Source: a virus. Taken from it: a stretch of DNA of 20,035 nucleotides. Both the position numbers and the translations under genes were made by a program. A model generated the notes under the pieces. The model was not told where the DNA came from. It saw only the letters and a list, made by a program, of their open reading frames with translations, and ran no database searches. The stretch is from positions 1 to 20,035 of the IMG/VR virus record IMGVR_UViG_3300043256_000250; one strand, given 5' to 3'. Of the stretch, positions 1 to 7,432 are shown in pieces (the stretch's first letter is position 1; each line of letters opens with the position of its first letter).

Positions 1-1836
1 TCCCGGGCCATAAAGTGTATTGACTTTAAAGTCCACAACTTCATTTCCGCTCGGATTAATGATTGTTTTTAATGCCCCGGTAACTGATATTTTAGCAGTT
101 AAATAATCATTCGTTGTATCGGCAGCCGAAGCTCTCACTTTATCATCAGTTGTCAAGGGCGCACCACCAGCTCCACCACCAGCTCCCGGGGTTTTGCTTC
201 TTAAACTGGTAATACTAAACATTGTAACAGTGGTACCCCCTCCTCCTGTTCTGCCTATGACTATATCATAAATAGGGTAAACTATATCCTCTATGTTGGT
301 ATCCGATAGTAAGGTCGTAAGTTTTAAGGCATCAGATTCGGCCAACTCTCCTGAAGAGTAATGCCCCTTTGGCCTTGTAACTACAACATCATTGCCTATG
401 CCATTACTATTTAGCTTGTAATAAAATCTGAATGTATAATAAAACCCGTTCCCGAGCAAAGTATTTCCGTTAGCATCGAGTTCAATGTCTATTAAATTTA
501 TAAGCTCCCCATAAGTTGTTGCGTTTGTTTCATCATTATAAATTTGATACAATGAGCCATCAAAAGAGGGCAGACTGGAATAATGTAATTGCTTACCAAC
601 CCCGGCCGATAAAGCGAGTTGTATTGTTAAATCGTCAATATCGGGAGTAGGGTCTTGTCCTTCGTCCCAAGCACTACCCCTGCTCCTTGCATCATCAGCC
701 ACGACCCGGGTAAAACCATAAGTGCCGACTGTGCCTTCCGCTTTACTGTCGGAGGCGTTGTTTTCTCTTCTATAACCATGGACATTTCCCCGGGCTAAAG
801 TTGTAGCAGCATCGAAAGCGGTTACTGTACCTACAATTGCATGCGGAACGGAAGGCTTTGAGGTGCTTACGGCAATATCAGGATTGCCCCCGTTCAAAAA
901 TACGTAAATCCATGATTTTTGGCCACCATCTCCAACAGAAGGGGCGTTTCCCGGGGGTATAATGACTCTTGCCGAGCCCCCTGGGCCTGTATTTGTGGTG
1001 GTGTTTAAAAAATGCCTATTAAAATTTAATATAAAAGGTAAGTTCTTAGTCGGAAAAGCCTCGTTTGTTACGTCTGCATGTATAATGCCCCCATTTACTG
1101 AAAAAGCAACGTCCGGGGTCTGTGTTACCATACCATTTAACGTCCCTTCCAAATTAACGGAGGTGTCCGAACCATCAAAACCGCCAAACCTTACCCCCAC
1201 TACCCCGTTTACAGCGTCCACCACGGCCACAAAGCCGACAGGTAGAGCATAATCAGGGGCACTGGGTCGCACATTTACAAACTTTCCGGCATTATCGGGA
1301 CTTTCATAAATCAAATCGTTTATGGTCATTCCAGAAGTGTCCACGCCCACAAGAGAATCAAACACAGCTAACAGACCATCTCCCCCACTAGCCGGAATGT
1401 CTTTCATTGCCATTCCTATGCTGGTTTGAACGTCTTTTAAAGTATTGGCTTGTGCGGGTTCAACAACGGGGAGTATGCCATCAAGGTCTACTATCTTACA
1501 AATGTCCCCTTTTGGTATTATTGATATGGTATTGTTTATAACTCTGGATCGCAGCGTCCTGCCGAACCTATACGGAGGCACACCTGTTATGTGTGTCCAT
1601 CCCGAAAATGCCTTGGTTGTGTCATCATAAAACATAACACCCTCTGCCTCGGTAGGTGCTGGGTTTTGAGGTATAAAAGCGATAAAATTCAAAGCCCCTT
1701 GTATCAGTTGTTTGAAGTATGCCCAGGCAACGTTAAAACCACCAGCTACCCCAGGTTTACCGAATGTAATCTGTAAATCATCTGCCGGTAAGTCCGGGGA
1801 TACTATCAAGGGTTGATTAAATAGTTCTTTACCCAT
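1..1836 (-). CDS. Fibre-like virion protein, 3' end beyond the window
   Basis: I translated this frame by hand: it is open from ATG at 1836 to the window edge, 612 codons without a stop, so the C-terminus is missing. The start overlaps the stop of the upstream adaptor gene as TAATG. Near the N-terminus (about residues 60-80) a stretch reading PTEAEGVMFYDDTTKAFSGW looks like the short strand modules of phage fibres. Residues about 533-560 hold a glycine-rich linker (GGAGGGAGGAP). After it comes VRASAADTTNDYLTAKIS, which resembles the VKVSAnDttpgYLnxKl module common in phage tail and virion fibres. Composition is rich in G, T, N, D and V, and I saw no enzymatic motif. Role as a fibre, baseplate or capsid appendage is inferred from this motif and from the position after the portal and adaptor. 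Confidence 0.7.
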   Translation of the reverse strand, partial: MGKELFNQPLIVSPDLPADDLQITFGKPGVAGGFNVAWAYFKQLIQGALNFIAFIPQNPAPTEAEGVMFYDDTTKAFSGWTHITGVPPYRFGRTLRSRVINNTISIIPKGDICKIVDLDGILPVVEPAQANTLKDVQTSIGMAMKDIPASGGDGLLAVFDSLVGVDTSGMTINDLIYESPDNAGKFVNVRPSAPDYALPVGFVAVVDAVNGVVGVRFGGFDGSDTSVNLEGTLNGMVTQTPDVAFSVNGGIIHADVTNEAFPTKNLPFILNFNRHFLNTTTNTGPGGSARVIIPPGNAPSVGDGGQKSWIYVFLNGGNPDIAVSTSKPSVPHAIVGTVTAFDAATTLARGNVHGYRRENNASDSKAEGTVGTYGFTRVVADDARSRGSAWDEGQDPTPDIDDLTIQLALSAGVGKQLHYSSLPSFDGSLYQIYNDETNATTYGELINLIDIELDANGNTLLGNGFYYTFRFYYKLNSNGIGNDVVVTRPKGHYSSGELAESDALKLTTLLSDTNIEDIVYPIYDIVIGRTGGGGTTVTMFSITSLRSKTPGAGGGAGGAPLTTDDKVRASAADTTNDYLTAKISVTGALKTIINPSGNEVVDFKVNTLYGPG

Positions 1837-2381
1837 TAGTTAAATGTTTTTCTTATTGTCATTAATTTAGGCGTGTATATTTTTTTGGTCCGGCCGTTTT
1901 TCCAAAGCGGGTAAATGTCGGTATTGTCGTTTAGATACAATTTCATTATTTCGAAATCCTGCAAAGCGATACCCCTTGCGTCGTGCTGTTCGCCTTTTAT
2001 GCCCCCTTCGCTTATTGGTGCGGTCTCTGGTCTGTTTTGCCTTTGTAAGCCCGTGAAAGTGTGGGCAATTGGTGAAATCCTGACATACTTGGAATAATTC
2101 ATGTAAGCTAGTTGGAATTCAATACCCTCGAATTCGATATCGTTGTCGTCGCAGTCTTCAAAAGTTGTACCTTCTAAAAGGATTACGTTTGCGGGGGTGG
2201 CGGGGTTGGTTTGTATATCAAGCAAAAAAGCCGGGCCTAGCAATTTTTTAAATTCTTTGTTTTCAACCTCTTTTTGAAGCTGGACAAAGTTAGACACCCC
2301 ACCAGTAATTAAAACTTTATTCGCCCAATTCGGGCTAATGGGTTTTATGCTATTTTGTTGAGTTATTGTCAGTAGTGCCAT
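1836..2381 (-). CDS. Head-tail adaptor-like protein (DUF6712-like)
   Basis: A 181-residue protein directly after the portal. The start overlaps the portal 3' end by 32 nt; the next methionine is near residue 93, so this start is the only sensible one. The pattern fits a family often found after the portal in Bacteroidetes phages: an early segment VQLQKEVENKEFKKLLGPAF (about 33-52), then a loop, then EFEGIEFQLAYMNYSKYVRI (about 84-103) with an aromatic 'A-Y-x-x-Y-x-K/R-Y' run, and a later segment with ISEGGIKGEQHDAR. That family, which I recall as DUF6712, is expected to form the connector ring under the portal. Assignment rests on remembered family patterns and synteny. It could be another connector component. 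Confidence 0.55.
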   Translation of the reverse strand: MALLTITQQNSIKPISPNWANKVLITGGVSNFVQLQKEVENKEFKKLLGPAFLLDIQTNPATPANVILLEGTTFEDCDDNDIEFEGIEFQLAYMNYSKYVRISPIAHTFTGLQRQNRPETAPISEGGIKGEQHDARGIALQDFEIMKLYLNDNTDIYPLWKNGRTKKIYTPKLMTIRKTFN

Positions 2382-3570
2382 CCTTTTGTTGTTCTATTAA
2401 GTTTAAAGGTTTTATCTTCCAGTTAGTATTTGAAGCTAAAACTTCATTATCGAAGTTTTTGAATATTTCTTCGAAAGCTTCTTCTACTTCGACCCGGTCG
2501 TCCAGCGTAATAGCGTTGTAAAAGTTGGTAGCCTGTATTATGGCCTCCCCAGAAGTTCCGCTCAGTTTATTATCTTCGTAATCTATAAGTATAGCAGGCA
2601 CGCCTTTTGCAGCTTTGCGAATATTGTTTGCAAGTTCTTTGGGCCACTCCTTGAAACGGTCGTCTTCCAAATCACTGTCTAATTGTTCGAATTTAAAACC
2701 TGTGCTGTCTGAAAACCCCCCGTCCTCTCCTACTTCGTCCTCAATTATCCAAAGCCCGTCCCCATCAACTCCTAAAGAGGCTCTGGCACTCTCTGCGAGA
2801 CCCGCTTTGCGTTCTTTGGTCAAAGATTCTTGTATCCTTAAGATGGTTTTTTTGAAAAAACCATTTCGGCACTGCCTGTTTTTAAACAAAGCCATTTGTG
2901 ATTCGGTGTCACAGTCCAGATAAACCTCGTCGTAGTTGCTGAGGGGGTAAAAATATTCGTTGTCAGTGAATAAAAAGAATATTTGACCTTTATAATTGTC
3001 TATGCCTTTGGCTTCATCTATTTCTGCAATAAAAGCCTTTTCGTTGACATTGAAAACATTGAAATTTTTAACGTCTTTGGACTTATATTTTTTATCTTTG
3101 TCTTTCTCCCAGTTGTCGTGCATTACTACTTTTGCATTATACCCGGTGTCGTCGGGTATCGCAAAACGGCAATTTTTGAAGGGTTTTAAATGCACGTTTA
3201 CGATTTTAATATCTAAATTAAAATTGCAATGTATGTAAGAGCCTTGGTTGCGGGACAAGGACTTTGTAAAATCCCGTAAAAGGCTCTGCACTGTTATTTT
3301 TTTGCCCCTTGCGTCTGTACCAACTTCTATTTTATTTATTTTTTCATTCTCGAAGCCGGCCCCAGCCAAAAATTTAGCATAAACATTGGCCGAAGTTTTA
3401 GCGGTAACCGAGCCGTTAATGAGTTTCTCCATTAACTGGGGGTAATCGTTGTTTTCGCCAAAAAACATAAGGCCGTTAACGCCTTCATCTGTTTTCTTGA
3501 TAGTCTTGTTCGGTCTAATGACTATCCGTTTATCAACTTCACTGTTTACCAATCTCTGACCTCTCGACAT
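2350..3570 (-). CDS. Portal protein
   Basis: A 406-residue protein. The portal is the dodecameric ring at one capsid vertex through which the terminase packages DNA and to which the tail attaches. Residues 38-44 read GENNDYP, followed by LMEKLINGSVTAKTSANVYA and FLAGAGF (to 73), the N-terminal signature of Bacteroidetes phage portals. Residues 337-354 read SGTSGEAIIQATNFYNAI, the usual C-terminal stem-region pattern, followed by an acidic helix ending in a Q- and N-rich tail. Length is at the short end for portals. A 70-nt gap holding a perfect 26-bp palindrome (3594-3619) separates it from the upstream gene, one of the few loose junctions here. The portal normally precedes the protease and capsid genes; here it follows them. 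Confidence 0.8.
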   Translation of the reverse strand: MSRGQRLVNSEVDKRIVIRPNKTIKKTDEGVNGLMFFGENNDYPQLMEKLINGSVTAKTSANVYAKFLAGAGFENEKINKIEVGTDARGKKITVQSLLRDFTKSLSRNQGSYIHCNFNLDIKIVNVHLKPFKNCRFAIPDDTGYNAKVVMHDNWEKDKDKKYKSKDVKNFNVFNVNEKAFIAEIDEAKGIDNYKGQIFFLFTDNEYFYPLSNYDEVYLDCDTESQMALFKNRQCRNGFFKKTILRIQESLTKERKAGLAESARASLGVDGDGLWIIEDEVGEDGGFSDSTGFKFEQLDSDLEDDRFKEWPKELANNIRKAAKGVPAILIDYEDNKLSGTSGEAIIQATNFYNAITLDDRVEVEEAFEEIFKNFDNEVLASNTNWKIKPLNLIEQQKDGTTDNNSTK

Positions 3571-3593
3571 AGAATCTTGTTTTTACCACGAAA

Positions 3594-3619
3594 ACCACGT
3601 TTCTAGCTAGAAACGTGGT
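3594..3619. promoter_or_regulatory. Perfect 26-bp palindrome upstream of portal
   Basis: Left arm ACCACGTTTCTAG is followed directly by its exact reverse complement, 13 + 13 bp with no spacer. The ACCACG element also occurs once more at 3585-3590, so the CGTGGT arm has two possible partners. On the minus strand only a short T run follows the hairpin, so it would be a weak terminator at best. It lies 24-49 nt before the portal start codon, in a 70-nt gap. It may be a DNA operator, an RNA hairpin that adjusts portal expression, or a leaky terminator. No promoter of the TTTG/TAnnTTTG type was found here. Confidence 0.6.
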
Positions 3620-3640
3620 AGTTTTATAAAATTGTTTTTT

Positions 3641-4183
3641 TTAAAGCTCTTCGTCGGAAAGGTAATCTTTCAAAGCTCCAAATACATTTTCTTTATTCGG
3701 GTTGCCTTTTACAAGGTCTAAGCTTTTAGCTATTTTTAAAGCCTCTTTAAAACCGTCGGCTTCAATAACATCTAAAATGTCTTTTTCGGTATATTCAACC
3801 TCTTCAACTTTTTCACCTGGGAGGCGGATAAAATCTTTTTCTTTTAAAGCGCGTTGTTTTAAAAGTTCTTTTGCTTTTTCATCCGTAAGGCTTGCGCCCA
3901 TGATGTGCAAGTGACCTGCAACCAATACGCCTTTTTTAAATACCCCAGGGATATACTTTCGCCCTTCCCAATTAGGGATACACGTCCGTTTTAATTTTTC
4001 TTTTGCCATTTTATAGTCTTTTTTAAGATTTGCATAATATTTGCGTTGCGAAGCGGCACAAGTCTTTGGCTGCCCCCCGTTCAAATACAATTTACTGTAA
4101 ATATTGATCAAAGTCAATGAATGTTCGGAGGAGATTATCTCCTCCACATCCATTTTCAAAAGTCTGTTTAATTGTTCTAACAT
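3641..4183 (-). CDS. Conserved phage protein, unknown function
   Basis: A 180-residue protein starting one base after the stop of the 190-residue gene. The N-terminal third contains SKLYLNGGQPKTCAASQRKY (about 30-49), a G-G-x-P-x-x-C-x-x-S-x-R-K-Y-Y pattern that I recall from small proteins of Bacteroidetes phage head modules, followed by a basic helix. The C-terminal half is charged and helical (K/E-rich) with a segment KVEEVEYTEKDILDVIEADGF that looks like a small helical adaptor domain. No signal peptide or membrane segment. Its position between a tail-tube-like gene and the portal suggests a head or connector role. Function is not known to me. Confidence 0.75.
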   Translation of the reverse strand: MLEQLNRLLKMDVEEIISSEHSLTLINIYSKLYLNGGQPKTCAASQRKYYANLKKDYKMAKEKLKRTCIPNWEGRKYIPGVFKKGVLVAGHLHIMGASLTDEKAKELLKQRALKEKDFIRLPGEKVEEVEYTEKDILDVIEADGFKEALKIAKSLDLVKGNPNKENVFGALKDYLSDEEL

Positions 4184-4184
4184 T

Positions 4185-4757
4185 TTAAACTTGTGCGATT
4201 TCCTGAGCTTCTAACATTGTTAAAGTAGTGGCGTAATCCGTAGCCAATACGGTCCACCAAGGATACTCCTCCTCCGCTCCTGCCTGGCTTGCCAATTCAA
4301 CAGCTATCGCGCCGTTGATGTCATTTGCCGTCCACTCTAAAGTGGTCTTATACATCCCGTTTTTGATACCGAATGCCCGGAAAGTTCCATCTCCTCCAGA
4401 AACTTTATCAATCATTTCAACAACTACAAATAAATCGCTCAGTGCGTCAATGTTTTCCACATCCTCGGCCGTAAATTCAAAGCCTTGGAAATTGAACTTA
4501 TTTGTATACCTGTCCGCCCTGTCCTCAGCAACTACCAAGGAGGTGCCTGGGTTAAAAAGTTTCTTGACTCCGGTAGCCACAAATAATTTTTTTGTAGAAA
4601 TCATTTGGATTGCCGTAATCTTCGAAAGGTTGGTCACATCAAAAGTAAAACCCGCCTCCAGTCTATTGCCTACCCACACCTTAACCTCTACTCCTGCAAC
4701 AGGCTGGTTTACGCATGTTGAGGCAATATCTTTCACTATACCATCTACACATCCCAT
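4185..4757 (-). CDS. Major virion protein, tail-tube-like
   Basis: A 190-residue protein starting 18 nt after the capsid gene. It begins MGCVDGIVKDIA and is predicted mostly beta-stranded, without signal peptide or membrane segment. The C-terminal half (about 130-175) reads FGIKNGMYKTTLEWTANDIN then GAIAVELASQAG, a pattern I associate with abundant virion proteins encoded after the capsid gene in Bacteroidetes phages and likely related to tail-tube subunits. No other gene in the window is an obvious major tail-tube protein, which favours this assignment, but the position inside the head module would also fit a decoration or head protein. Moderately sure it is structural; unsure of the exact role. 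Confidence 0.6.
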   Translation of the reverse strand: MGCVDGIVKDIASTCVNQPVAGVEVKVWVGNRLEAGFTFDVTNLSKITAIQMISTKKLFVATGVKKLFNPGTSLVVAEDRADRYTNKFNFQGFEFTAEDVENIDALSDLFVVVEMIDKVSGGDGTFRAFGIKNGMYKTTLEWTANDINGAIAVELASQAGAEEEYPWWTVLATDYATTLTMLEAQEIAQV

Positions 4758-4775
4758 ATTCTAAAATTTTTAAGA

Positions 4776-5864
4776 TTAATAGCCTACTACCATCATATAC
4801 TCCTCAAGTAATTTGGAGTCAAGTGAGAAACCGTAAGCGATATTGTTTTCACGTTCTTTCTTTTCGTACCATATTTCAAGTTCGTCGAAATCGCTTTCGT
4901 TTAAAGTAGCGATAGGTATATTCTCAGGGATTGTAAATACGATCCTATTAGGGTTGTCAAAAGCATTATTTGTGCTATTATCCTCAGCGTCTTCCCGGGT
5001 ATCCAAATCCCAAATGGTTTCCATATTTATAACAGGGTAACGATTCCACTTTAACTCCCTAAAACCCTCCTCAGTAAGTGTAATAGTGAAATTTTCACCA
5101 ATCGACTGCAAGGACTGTCTGTAATTTTCCCAAATTTCACCGGAAACGTAAATTTTTGCGTCCGGGTGGCTTTTCAATCTTGGGTCGGCTAAAGCTAAAA
5201 CACCTTCAAAATAAGTGTCTTTTGCCAAATCAGTCGTTAAAGCTAATTGTGCGGGTTTAGTAATCTCCGCATTTAGAGCTATAGTAAAACGGCTCAAAGT
5301 CGCACCTCCGACAGCGTCAAAAATCTGCTCCCAAAGTCCGTCAAAATAATCGTAAAATTTAACATCTCCTGCGGAAATAAGGCCCGCAGTTCCAGCTCCT
5401 GATACAGCAATATTTAAATCCGCATACCAAACAGCTCTCCATATAGTTGCAACAATCGACTCTTCGATTAATATAACAAAGAAAATTTCAAGGTCTGAAC
5501 CTTCGATTTCATAATTTTCCCGGTATTGGGTAATTTTCTTAAAGTAAGCTTTAAAAAGGGCGTTTAGTTCTTTATTGCAATGTACTAAAGTGTCCTCAAT
5601 TCCGGCAGGGACCCAATTCTTTTGGGTCGCAACACTTTGCGCTCCTGATGTTTTACGTGTGCAAGTCGCAGTCCCCGCAATACCAGTTTTCCCAAACTGA
5701 CTTGCAAAAACTATTTGTTCATTCATAGTGACACCTGTTTTAAAGGAGCCGTGCAGTGCTTGAAATTCAGGTCTTTCAAAGACCCTTTCAATGATAAAGT
5801 CCTTTATTTCCTCGGACTCAATAGGATTGAGCGTTAAGCCCGATAAATCTATTCCGTTTGCCAT
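4776..5864 (-). CDS. Major capsid protein
   Basis: A 362-residue protein whose start overlaps the protease-scaffold stop as TAATG, suggesting coupled translation. Protease/scaffold followed at once by the capsid gene is the standard arrangement for HK97-fold phages. Visible features fit that fold. The N-terminal arm (about 1-45) begins MANGIDLSGLTLNPIESEEI. A helix runs through EIFFVILIEESIVATIWRAV (about 125-145). A central segment contains HPDAKIYVSGEIWENYRQSL (about 235-255), and a late peripheral segment contains NPNRIVFTIPENIPIATL. No cleavage site could be identified by eye, though the adjacent protease suggests the arm or the scaffold is processed. Assignment rests on position, length and pattern. 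Confidence 0.75.
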   Translation of the reverse strand: MANGIDLSGLTLNPIESEEIKDFIIERVFERPEFQALHGSFKTGVTMNEQIVFASQFGKTGIAGTATCTRKTSGAQSVATQKNWVPAGIEDTLVHCNKELNALFKAYFKKITQYRENYEIEGSDLEIFFVILIEESIVATIWRAVWYADLNIAVSGAGTAGLISAGDVKFYDYFDGLWEQIFDAVGGATLSRFTIALNAEITKPAQLALTTDLAKDTYFEGVLALADPRLKSHPDAKIYVSGEIWENYRQSLQSIGENFTITLTEEGFRELKWNRYPVINMETIWDLDTREDAEDNSTNNAFDNPNRIVFTIPENIPIATLNESDFDELEIWYEKKERENNIAYGFSLDSKLLEEYMMVVGY

Positions 5865-7078
5865 TATTTTGTAGTTTTATATGAAAATTTAGTTTTTCCA
5901 CCCTCGCCTTCGCCTGAAGGCCCATTTGGTTTTGGTTTTTCACCTGAAAATTTATTCCTGAATTCATCAAATGAATTTTTAACCGCTGTTAGGTCTTCGC
6001 CCAATTTGCTGTGATCTTTTTGCAAATTAAGTACTTTAGTTTCTGAGGCTGTCAACTTGTTTTGAAGTTCTGTTTTTTCTTCTTTTAAGTCGTTAACTTC
6101 TTCTTGCAGTTCTGCAACCTCTGCGGCTGCCTCTTCTTCGGCTTCTTTAATTTCCGTAAGCGCCCCACCTTCGAACACATAAATAGTCCCGTCTGCAAGG
6201 GTGTGCTCCCCCTCGGCTGGAACGCCTGCGGCGGTTGCCGTGTCCCCTACTTTAATCTGTTCGACGGTTTCAACCTCGCTACCAAAATCAAGTTCCACCC
6301 CGTTAACGTCTTGAACGACGATATTTTTAGGGGAGAATTTGTTCAACAATTTGTTAATTGCTTTTTCGATAGAACCCAGTTGTTTTGTCTCTTTTTGATT
6401 CATCTCCGTTTCGTTATTAGTTTGTATTAATTGATTTTCTAGATTGTTCCATTTTGTAGATTTTACGAAGTTAAGCGCTAACATTTCGTTAGCGCTCAAA
6501 ATCCGCTCTTCTTTCATCAGTGCCAAAATTTCGTCAAGGGTTTTACCGGACACCTCCACATAAATATTAGCTACTTTTAATTTTTCATCTTCGAGGTTTT
6601 TTGCGGCTATTCTAAGAGCGTTGTCGTCCCCTGCTACCTCCAGCCAAGGATTATGTATAAGCCCCCTTGAGTTCGGGGACATCCAACGGTTTTCAGTGGA
6701 TAACAGTATTTGCATTCCTGCACTTGCGCAAGTCCCCAGCACCCCGATAGAAGGGTTTAGCCCCAAGGCCCTGATAGCATCATATATTTTTAGAGCCTCC
6801 CATGAATTACCGCCCGGGGTATCCAAGATTATGTCTTTTCCGGCATCTATGAAGGGCATTATTATGTCAAGATCGATGTCGAACCCGACTTCGCCTTTTA
6901 ACAAAATACCGTTTTCACCTATTTCTTTAGGGGGTATCGTCTCGAAGAAAAAGAAAAAGTTTTGTACCCCTTTATTTTTTAACCACTCCTCCGCTTTCGG
7001 CTGGTCGAACTTAGATTTATTAAAGAGAACGGATTTTTTTACCCCGTTCTCTTCGTACCTTGCTATGAATTTATCCAT
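5864..7078 (-). CDS. ClpP-type prohead protease fused to scaffold
   Basis: A 404-residue two-part protein. Residues about 60-205 are a ClpP/S49-like serine protease: oxyanion-side motif DTPGG (86-90), nucleophile Ser119 in GTCASAG, and His142 in RGLIHNP. A third catalytic residue is probably an acidic residue near 164-175 but is not certain. Residues 226-404 look like the scaffold. A K/Q-rich start is followed by a small beta-like module around PAEGEHTLADGTIYVFEGG (287-305), a strong coiled coil (about 311-375; E/K/L-rich), and a G/P/K-rich basic tail. Such fusions self-process during prohead maturation in many phages. An internal ATG at 6403 (Met226), directly preceded by GGAG, could produce scaffold alone. 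The gene lies 5 nt after the 92-residue gene and overlaps the capsid start. Confidence 0.85.
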   Translation of the reverse strand: MDKFIARYEENGVKKSVLFNKSKFDQPKAEEWLKNKGVQNFFFFFETIPPKEIGENGILLKGEVGFDIDLDIIMPFIDAGKDIILDTPGGNSWEALKIYDAIRALGLNPSIGVLGTCASAGMQILLSTENRWMSPNSRGLIHNPWLEVAGDDNALRIAAKNLEDEKLKVANIYVEVSGKTLDEILALMKEERILSANEMLALNFVKSTKWNNLENQLIQTNNETEMNQKETKQLGSIEKAINKLLNKFSPKNIVVQDVNGVELDFGSEVETVEQIKVGDTATAAGVPAEGEHTLADGTIYVFEGGALTEIKEAEEEAAAEVAELQEEVNDLKEEKTELQNKLTASETKVLNLQKDHSKLGEDLTAVKNSFDEFRNKFSGEKPKPNGPSGEGEGGKTKFSYKTTK

Positions 7079-7083
7079 TTATT

Positions 7084-7362
7084 TTATGTTAAAACCCCTT
7101 CAAAATGTCGGCCCAGATTAAATTTTAATTGTCCTTTGTTTGTTTCGAAAAATATTACCTGGTGTCTTGATTTTCCTTTTTTAACTTTTACAATTTCAGT
7201 TTTTAAAGGCAGTTTTTTTTCAGCGATTTTTTTGTACTCTTTATTTACAAAAGTTTTTAACTCCCCCTTCAATGGAAGTTTTACCGCTCTTTTAATAATG
7301 TACTCGTTGGCCAAATCAACATTTAACCAATTCTCAAATAGCCAAATAATAATTTTTTTCAT
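7084..7362 (-). CDS. Small basic protein, unknown
   Basis: A 92-residue, lysine-rich protein and the first gene after promoter 7385-7416. The N-terminal 25 residues (MKKIIIWLFENWLNVDLANE) are amphipathic and aromatic. The rest is basic, with KKLPLKTEIVKVKKGKSRHQ (about 49-68). There is no clear signal peptide or transmembrane helix. The next gene, the protease-scaffold, begins 5 nt downstream, so the two are probably co-translated. I do not recognise the family. Its position at the head of the capsid unit suggests a head-assembly or regulatory role, but nothing in the sequence proves that. Confidence 0.65.
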   Translation of the reverse strand: MKKIIIWLFENWLNVDLANEYIIKRAVKLPLKGELKTFVNKEYKKIAEKKLPLKTEIVKVKKGKSRHQVIFFETNKGQLKFNLGRHFEGVLT

Positions 7363-7384
7363 ATTGTGTGTTTATAGATTTCCA

Positions 7385-7416
7385 CAAAGTTATAAATTTT
7401 TTCTATAAAAAGCAAA
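7385..7416 (-). promoter_or_regulatory. Bacteroidetes-type promoter for the head unit
   Basis: On the minus strand, TTTG (7413-7416) is followed after 20 nt by TAACTTTG (7385-7392), matching TTTG-N19/20-TAnnTTTG at all ten fixed positions. It lies in the 70-nt gap after the tape-measure stop and 22 nt before the start of the 92-residue gene. It should drive the protease, capsid and portal genes separately from the tail unit. Confidence 0.75.
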
Positions 7417-7432
7417 CACTTATAATTTTTGG

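Noticed and set aside
962-1776. Plus-strand ORFs opposite the fibre-like gene
   Set aside because: The minus frame is open without a stop for the full 1836 bases and has fibre motifs; the plus ORFs are short shadows.
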